A stretch of DNA of 64,000 bases from Brachybacterium kimchii (lineage in GTDB: Bacteria; Actinomycetota; Actinomycetes; Actinomycetales; Dermabacteraceae): positions 496,001-560,000 of the forward strand of contig NZ_CP097218.1 in NCBI RefSeq assembly GCF_023373525.1, given 5' to 3'. The notes below the pieces were generated by a model. The model was not told the DNA's origin, made no database searches, and saw only the letters and a list, made by a program, of their open reading frames with translations. Below are positions 56,401 through 64,000 of this stretch, piece by piece. Numbering within the stretch: the stretch's first letter is position 1; every line of letters begins with the position of its first letter. Made by a program: the position numbers and the translations under genes.

Positions 56401-58689
56401 TCAGCCGCGGCCGTCGGGGCGGAGCACCAGGGCCCCGAGCGGCGGCACCGAGAGCCGCACGGAGTGTGAGCGTCCGCCGGCGGGGACCTGCTCCACGTCC
56501 ACGCGGCCCAGGTTCCCGACCCCGCCGCCGCCGTACACCGGCGCGTCGGAGTTCAGGACCTCGCTCCAGGACCCGCCCGAGGGCATGGGGATGCGGTGCT
56601 CGTGCCAGGGCTCGGGCGAGAAGTTCAGGACCACCACGAGCTCGCGGCCGGCGCGGTCGCGGCGCAGGAACGCGATGGTGTCGTGGGAGGCGTCGTCGGC
56701 CAGCAGCCATTCGAAGCCGTCGGGGTCCTGGTCGAGCTCGGAGAGCGCAGGGTGCTCGCGCAGCAGGGCGTTGAGGTCCCGGACGTAGCGCTGGATGCCC
56801 CGGTGCATGTCGAACTCGAGCAGCCACCAGTCCAGGCCCGTCGACTCGTTCCACTCCGAGGACTGCCCGAACTCGCTGCCCATGAACAGCAGCTGCTTGC
56901 CCGGATGGGTCCACTGCAGGGCGAGGTAGGCGCGCAGCGTCGCCGCCTGCTGCCAGTCGTCGCCCGGGGCCTTGCGCAGCAGGGGCTTCTTGCCGTGGAC
57001 GACCTCGTCGTGGGAGATCGGCAGCACGAAGTTCTCGGAGTACTGGTAGACCATCGAGAACGTCAGCTCGCCGTGGTGGTACTGGCGGTTGATCGGGTCC
57101 TCGCCGACGTACTCGAGGGTGTCGTGCATCCACCCCATGTTCCACTTGAAGCCGAAGCCCAGGCCTCCCGCGTCCGTGGGACGGGTGACGCCGGGGAAGG
57201 ACGTGGACTCCTCGGCGATCATGACGATGCCGGGCGCTCGCTTGTAGGCGGTGGCGTTCGCCTCCTGGAGGAAGGCGATGGACTCGAGGTCCTCCCGGCC
57301 GCCCTCGCGGTTGGGCACCCATTCGCCGTCGTCCCGCGAGTAGTCCAGGTAGAGCATCGAGGCGACGGCGTCCACGCGCAGGCCGTCGACATGGAACTCC
57401 TCGAGCCAGTAGCAGGCGTTGGCGACCAGGAAGTTGCGCACCTCGCTGCGGCCGGTGTCGAAGATCAGCGTGCCCCAGTCGGGGTGCTCGCCACGTCGGG
57501 GGTCCGCGTGCTCGTACAGCGGGGTGCCGTCGAAGCGCGCGAGCGCCCACTCGTCCTTCGGGAAGTGGGCGGGCACCCAGTCCATGATCACGCCGATGCC
57601 GGCCGCGTGCAGGGCGTCGATCAGCGCTCGCAGATCGTCGGGCGTGCCCCAGCGCGACGTCGGCGCGTAGTAGCCGGTGACCTGGTACCCCCAGGAGCCG
57701 CCGAAGGGATGCTCGGCCACGGGCATGAACTCGACGTGCGTGAACCCCATGGCCTGCACGTACTCGACGAGCTCGGTGGCGAGCTCGCGGTAGCCGAGCC
57801 CCGGCTTCCAGCTGCCCAGGTGGACCTCGTAGACCGACATCGGGGCGGCCAGCGCGTCGTGCTGGGCGCGCGCGGCGAGCCACGCGTCGTCGGACCACTC
57901 GTAGTCGCTCGTGGTGACGATCGAGCCGGTCGCCGGCGGCACCTCGGTGCGCCGCGCCATCGGGTCGGCCTTGTCGCGCCACTGCGAGGTCGCGTCGAGG
58001 ATGCGGAACTTGAACACCGCCCCGTCGCCGACGCCGGGCACGAAGATCTCCCACACCCCTGCGGAGCCCAGGGAGCGCAGGGCGTGCCCGCGGCCGTCCC
58101 AGCCGTTGAAGTCGCCGACGACCTGGACGGCGCGGGCGTTCGGCGCCCAGACGGCGAAGGAGGTGCCGGGCACGCCGTCGACCTCGCGCACATGCGCTCC
58201 GAGCACCTGCCACAGCTCCTCGTGGCGTCCCTCGCGGAGGAGGTGCAGGTCGAGCTCGCCGAGCGTGGGCAGGAAGCGATAGGGCTCCTCGAGCTCGACG
58301 CTCCCGCCCTCGGGCGCCCACTGCACGCGGATCCGGTAGGAGTCCAGGTGCGCGCGGGGCACCGCGACCACCCAGATGCCGTCGTACTCGTGGCGCATGG
58401 GATGGACGGTGCCGTCGGGGAGGACGAGCGAGACCTCGTGTGCGAGGGGCTTGAGGGTGCGCACGGTGACGCCGCCGTCGTAGGAGTGCACGCCCAGCAC
58501 CGAGTGCGGGTCGTGGTAGCTGCCGGTCGCCGCGGCCCCCAGCTCGTGGGTGCCCACGGGCATCGCCCGCGGGGCCGGGGTGCCGCCGGTGGACGGGGTG
58601 GGGGTCGACGGAGGCCGGGACGACGGAGGGACGGACGACGGGCCGCCCGGGGCCGCGCCGGATCCGGTGTTCGACATGTTCTCGTCCAT
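56401..58689 (-). CDS. glgB: 1,4-alpha-glucan branching enzyme
   Basis: 762 residues, GH13. It makes alpha-1,6 branches in glycogen. After a ~35-residue Ser/Pro/Gly N-terminus come two beta-sandwich modules (YHDPHSVLGVHSYDGG; TSFAVWAPNARAVQVVGDFNGWDGR). The barrel has DWVPAHFPKDEWALARFDGTPLYEHADPR, GLRVDAVASMLYLDYSR (catalytic Asp), MIAEEST (catalytic Glu) and SHDEVVHGK. ATG 58689 is used because GAGGAG lies eight bases before it; GTG 58698 overlaps the glgE stop but would have the SD too close. Translation follows glgE. Confidence 0.95.
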   Translation of the reverse strand: MDENMSNTGSGAAPGGPSSVPPSSRPPSTPTPSTGGTPAPRAMPVGTHELGAAATGSYHDPHSVLGVHSYDGGVTVRTLKPLAHEVSLVLPDGTVHPMRHEYDGIWVVAVPRAHLDSYRIRVQWAPEGGSVELEEPYRFLPTLGELDLHLLREGRHEELWQVLGAHVREVDGVPGTSFAVWAPNARAVQVVGDFNGWDGRGHALRSLGSAGVWEIFVPGVGDGAVFKFRILDATSQWRDKADPMARRTEVPPATGSIVTTSDYEWSDDAWLAARAQHDALAAPMSVYEVHLGSWKPGLGYRELATELVEYVQAMGFTHVEFMPVAEHPFGGSWGYQVTGYYAPTSRWGTPDDLRALIDALHAAGIGVIMDWVPAHFPKDEWALARFDGTPLYEHADPRRGEHPDWGTLIFDTGRSEVRNFLVANACYWLEEFHVDGLRVDAVASMLYLDYSRDDGEWVPNREGGREDLESIAFLQEANATAYKRAPGIVMIAEESTSFPGVTRPTDAGGLGFGFKWNMGWMHDTLEYVGEDPINRQYHHGELTFSMVYQYSENFVLPISHDEVVHGKKPLLRKAPGDDWQQAATLRAYLALQWTHPGKQLLFMGSEFGQSSEWNESTGLDWWLLEFDMHRGIQRYVRDLNALLREHPALSELDQDPDGFEWLLADDASHDTIAFLRRDRAGRELVVVLNFSPEPWHEHRIPMPSGGSWSEVLNSDAPVYGGGGVGNLGRVDVEQVPAGGRSHSVRLSVPPLGALVLRPDGRG

Positions 58690-58694
58690 GGTGC

Positions 58695-60740
58695 TCACTC
58701 CTCGCTGCGGACCACGCGCAGCACGTGCGCGGGGCGGTCGGTGGGCGAGAGGATCACGAAGGGGTTCTCGTCCCATGTGAAGCGCTCGCCGGTCAGCAGG
58801 TCCTCGACCTCGAAGCTCCCCTCGACGTCGAGGGCCCCGGTGTCCAGGTGGATGGTGGAGCCCGTGCCCTCGTCGTACCGGGTCAGGGACACCACGATGA
58901 CGGTGTCGGCGCGGCCGGAATCGGTCTGCGAGCCCGGCAGGTGCTTGGAGAAGACGACCACCTGGGGGTCGTCCGCCTCGTGGAAGACGATCTCGGTGAG
59001 CGTCTGCAGCGCGGGGTGCTCGCGCCGGATCAGGTTGAGCTGCGTGAGCAGCGGCTCGAGGCTCTGACCGCGCTGCAGGGCGCCGGCGAAGTCACGGGGC
59101 CGGTACTCGTACTTCTCGTTGTCGATCTGCTCCTCGGCGCCGGGTCGCGGCACGTCCTCGACGAGCTCGTACCCCGAGTAGACGCCCCAGGTGGGCACGA
59201 GGGTCGCGGCGAGGATCGCGCGCAGGCGGAACGCGGGGCGGCCGCCCTGGGACATGAAGGGCGTGAGGATGTCGTGGGTCGTCGGCCAGAAGCTCGGCGT
59301 CATATAGGGCGCCGAGTCTACGAGCTCGAGCAGGTACTCCTCGAGCTCCTCCGGGGTGTGGCGCCACGTGAAGTACGTGTAGGACTGGTGGAATCCGACC
59401 TTGCCGAGCGTGTGCATCATCGTGGGCCGGGTGAAGGCCTCGGCGAGGAAGATGACCTCGGGGTGCTTCTCGTCGAACTCGGCGAGCAGCTCCTGCCAGA
59501 AGCGCACGGGCTTGGTGTGCGGGTTGTCGATGCGGAACAGCGTGACGCCGCGCTCGACCCAGCCCTCGAGGACGTCGCGGATCGCCGCGTACAGCCCCTC
59601 GTAGTCGGTGTCGAAGCTCAGCGGGTAGATGTCCTGGTACTTCTTGGGCGGGTTCTCCGCGTAGGCGATGGTGCCGTCGGGCCGCACCACGAACCACTCC
59701 GGATGCTCCTTCACCCACGGGTGGTCGGGGGAGCACTGCAGCGCCACGTCGAGGGCGACCTCGAGACCGAGATCGTGGGCGCGGCCCACGAACGCCTCGA
59801 AGTCCTCCATCGTCCCCAGGTCGGGGTGGATCGCGTCGTGCCCGCCCTCGGCCCCGCCGATCGCGTAGGGCGACCCGGGGTCCCCGGGCCGGGGGTCCAG
59901 GGTGTTGTTGCGGCCCTTGCGGAAGGTCTCGCCGATCGGATGGACCGGCGTCAGGTAGGCGACGTCGAAGCCCATCGCGGCCACCCGGTCCAGCTCTCCG
60001 GCCGCGCTGCGCAGGGTGCCGCTCCTCCAGCCGCCGTCCTCCGCGCTGAAGCGCGCGCCGATCGAGCGCGGGAAGAACTCGTACCAGGAGCCGAAGAGCG
60101 CGAGGCGCCGGTGGACGACGAGCTCGTGCGGGCCGTCGGACGTCACGCCCTCGCGCAGCGGCCGCGCGGCGAGGATCGCCCGGAGGTCGGCGGCGAGCGC
60201 CGGGGCGACCCGGGCTGACGGGGAGAGAGCGTGGTTGCGCAGGGCGTCGATCGCGGCGCGGACGACGGGACCGTCGGAGGCGGGGCGCTCGCCAGACTCG
60301 ATCTCGGCGAGCACGCGCCCCAGCACCTCGGCGCCCTCGGCGATGACGAGGTCGACGTCGATCTCGGCGGGGATCTTCACCTCGGCGACGTGCGCCCACG
60401 TCGCATACACGTCGCCGAAGGCCTCGATCGTGAACTGCCAGTGCCCGGTCACCCGGGGGCGGATGCGGGTCTCCCAGAGATCGAGCCCGGGGTTCGTGCT
60501 GACCAGGGACTGCCGGGTGGCGTTCCCCTCCGGATCGCGCAGGACCACCTGCACGCCCATCGCGTCGTGCCCCTCGCGGAAGGCGTTCGCGGTGATGCGG
60601 ACGCTCTCGCCCTCGGCGCACGAGGCGGGGAAGCGGTCGGCGTCCACCACGGGGCCGGCGGCCATCACCGGGATCCGGCCGATGCCCGCGTCGAGGCCCG
60701 TCGGCTGCGCGGCGGCGGAGGACGGGGGGAGGGAAGCCAT
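58695..60740 (-). CDS. glgE: Alpha-1,4-glucan:maltose-1-phosphate maltosyltransferase
   Basis: 681 residues, GH13_3. It adds maltosyl units from maltose 1-phosphate to alpha-glucan. Domain N (about 20-120), the S domain (ADLRAILAARPL), then the barrel: FFPRSIGARFSAEDGGWRSGTL, DVAYLTPVHPIGETFRKGRNN, the nucleophile in LFRIDNPHTKPVRFW and the acid/base in FLAEAFTRPTMMHTLGKVGF. The usual supplier enzymes TreS and Pep2 are not in the window. ATG 60740 has AGGAGC at a good distance. First gene of glgE-glgB. Confidence 0.96.
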   Translation of the reverse strand: MASLPPSSAAAQPTGLDAGIGRIPVMAAGPVVDADRFPASCAEGESVRITANAFREGHDAMGVQVVLRDPEGNATRQSLVSTNPGLDLWETRIRPRVTGHWQFTIEAFGDVYATWAHVAEVKIPAEIDVDLVIAEGAEVLGRVLAEIESGERPASDGPVVRAAIDALRNHALSPSARVAPALAADLRAILAARPLREGVTSDGPHELVVHRRLALFGSWYEFFPRSIGARFSAEDGGWRSGTLRSAAGELDRVAAMGFDVAYLTPVHPIGETFRKGRNNTLDPRPGDPGSPYAIGGAEGGHDAIHPDLGTMEDFEAFVGRAHDLGLEVALDVALQCSPDHPWVKEHPEWFVVRPDGTIAYAENPPKKYQDIYPLSFDTDYEGLYAAIRDVLEGWVERGVTLFRIDNPHTKPVRFWQELLAEFDEKHPEVIFLAEAFTRPTMMHTLGKVGFHQSYTYFTWRHTPEELEEYLLELVDSAPYMTPSFWPTTHDILTPFMSQGGRPAFRLRAILAATLVPTWGVYSGYELVEDVPRPGAEEQIDNEKYEYRPRDFAGALQRGQSLEPLLTQLNLIRREHPALQTLTEIVFHEADDPQVVVFSKHLPGSQTDSGRADTVIVVSLTRYDEGTGSTIHLDTGALDVEGSFEVEDLLTGERFTWDENPFVILSPTDRPAHVLRVVRSEE

Positions 60741-60813
60741 GGACGCTCCTGATCGCTCGGTCGTGCACGGGGTCTCGCGAGGTGACGGCGGTCTCACAGG
60801 GCCGCCGGTGGAC

Positions 60814-63144
<2,331 letters not shown>

Positions 63145-63252
63145 CGCCGCATTCTTCCACCGGGCGCACGCCGCGCCGGGCATGACACGAGCGGCCTGCG
63201 CACCCGTCCGGGACGCCCCGCGAACAGGACCGGGCCGCGGGGCCCGGAGAGG

Positions 63253-63258
63253 TTAGGA
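63253..63258 (+). promoter_or_regulatory. Candidate -10 for the MoxR gene
   Basis: TTAGGAT-type box (TAGGAT) in the glgX-moxR divergent gap, about 125 bases before the ATG. No -35; weak. Confidence 0.25.
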
Positions 63259-63381
63259 TCGTCGGGGCGCCGGGCGCGGCCCGTCGTCCCCATGCAGCAC
63301 CAGCAGCGCGTCGGCCCCTCCGGGCGTCCCGACTGCCGCACGATCCGCACGCAGCACCACGCGACGGGAGCACCCCTGCAG

Positions 63382-64000
63382 ATGACCCAGCAGCCTCAGG
63401 AATCCCCCGGGCATCCCGCCCCCGGCCGCTCGGGCGCCGCCTTCGCCCCTGCACAGCCCGCGATCCCTCCGGCGAGCATGGAGCGTGCGGGGAGCATCGT
63501 CCGCAGCATCACCCAGGTGTTCCAGTCGCGCGTGGTGGGCCAGGAGAACCTGCGCCGCACCCTGCTGGCGGCGCTCGCCGCGGGCGGCCACGTGCTGCTC
63601 GAGTCCGTGCCGGGCCTCGCGAAGACGACCGCGGCCTCTGCGCTCGCCTCCGGCATCTCCGGCTCCTTCTCCCGCATCCAGTGCACGCCTGACCTGATGC
63701 CGAACGACATCATCGGCACCCAGATCTTCAACTACGGCTCGGGCACCTTCACCACCCAGCTGGGCCCGGTCCACGCGAACGTGGTCCTGCTGGACGAGAT
63801 CAACCGCTCGAGCGCCAAGACCCAGTCGGCGATGCTCGAGGCGATGCAGGAGCGCCAGACCTCCATCGGCGGCGAGGTCTACCCGCTGCCCGAGCCGTTC
63901 ATGGTGCTCGCGACCCAGAACCCCATCGAGGAGGAGGGCACGTACGTCCTCCCCGAGGCGCAGATGGACCGCTTCCTCATGAAGGAGGTCCTCACCTACC
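63382..64000 (+). CDS. MoxR-family AAA+ ATPase, 3' end missing
   Basis: 206 codons are visible before the right edge. After a ~30-residue Pro/Ala N-terminus the AAA+ core starts: VVGQENLRRTLLAALAAGGHVLLESVPGLAKTT (Walker A variant GLAKT), VVLLDEINRSSAKTQSAMLEAMQERQTSI (Walker B and the MoxR signature) and VLATQNPIEEEGTYVLPEAQMDRF (sensor 1). MoxR proteins are usually followed by a DUF58 gene and von Willebrand A proteins; those would lie outside. ATG 63382 has GGGAG 11 bases upstream, so the start is moderately sure. Confidence 0.9.
   Translation, partial: MTQQPQESPGHPAPGRSGAAFAPAQPAIPPASMERAGSIVRSITQVFQSRVVGQENLRRTLLAALAAGGHVLLESVPGLAKTTAASALASGISGSFSRIQCTPDLMPNDIIGTQIFNYGSGTFTTQLGPVHANVVLLDEINRSSAKTQSAMLEAMQERQTSIGGEVYPLPEPFMVLATQNPIEEEGTYVLPEAQMDRFLMKEVLTY

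Noticed and set aside
63145-63183. A longer start for glgX (ATG 63183)
   Set aside because: No SD; ATG 63144 has GGAAG and fits the family N-terminus.

Overview
The window is 64 kb of very GC-rich actinobacterial chromosome. Marker families include a fused E1/E2 2-oxoglutarate dehydrogenase, NucS, the 24-residue ribosomal protein bL37, a SigR/RsrA pair, a GlgE pathway, a DUF2550 gene after atpC, and frequent GTG starts and ATGA/GTGA overlaps. The mix, with PPi-dependent phosphofructokinase and OdhA-type E1/E2, best fits Micrococcales near Brachybacterium (Dermabacteraceae). That placement is inference, since no 16S rRNA is present. I see no IS element, prophage, CRISPR array or rRNA.

Layout. 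1-8.8 kb: a cut AhpD-like gene, an SGNH hydrolase, a calpain-like protease, pfp, hisN, rsgA, aroA and a DoxX protein on the minus strand, then sigR-rsrA on the plus strand. 8.8-15.6 kb (minus): bL37, a degenerate SGNH protein, kgd/odhA, and a two-component system. 15.7-20.6 kb (plus): two CNNM/CorC membrane proteins, an M23 peptidase, tsaD and tRNA-Arg(CCG). 20.6-22.9 kb (minus): fused otsA-otsB. 23.4-30.7 kb (plus): lysA, hom, thrC, thrB, rho. 30.8-37.5 kb: a sugar-uptake island with an ABC importer on the minus strand, facing a fused Gfo/Idh/MocA-aldo/keto reductase and a LacI regulator on the plus strand. 37.6-50.5 kb (plus): rpmE, prfA, prmC, tsaC, wecA, an AtpI-like gene, atpBEFHAGDC and the DUF2550 gene. 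50.6-64 kb: nagA and nucS (minus), a membrane protein and a Tat lipoprotein (plus), a YbbN-like protein (plus), glgB, glgE and glgX (minus), and a MoxR ATPase cut by the right edge.

How the genes work together. From lysA to glgE the order follows the conserved actinobacterial backbone (tRNA-Arg, lysA, hom-thrC-thrB, rho, rpmE, prfA, prmC, tsaC, wecA, atp operon, nucS, thioredoxin-like gene, glgB-glgE). The sugar island interrupts it between rho and rpmE. otsAB lies between tRNA-Arg and lysA, where I would expect argS. lysA, hom, thrC and thrB make the aspartate-family amino acids. OtsAB makes trehalose, which can feed GlgE and GlgB through TreS and Pep2 (not in the window), and GlgX debranches glucan. 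TsaC and TsaD both serve tRNA t6A synthesis. RF1 and its methylase PrmC are adjacent. The island is the most novel part: one polypeptide carries two sugar oxidoreductase domains, beside a CUT1 importer without its ATPase. Two identical perfect palindromes sit in the divergent promoter region, one just downstream of a TTGACA-17-CATAGT promoter, as expected for repression by the linked LacI protein. The sigR region shows a second regulatory design, with a SigR-type promoter and an upstream in-frame start that would give a longer isoform.
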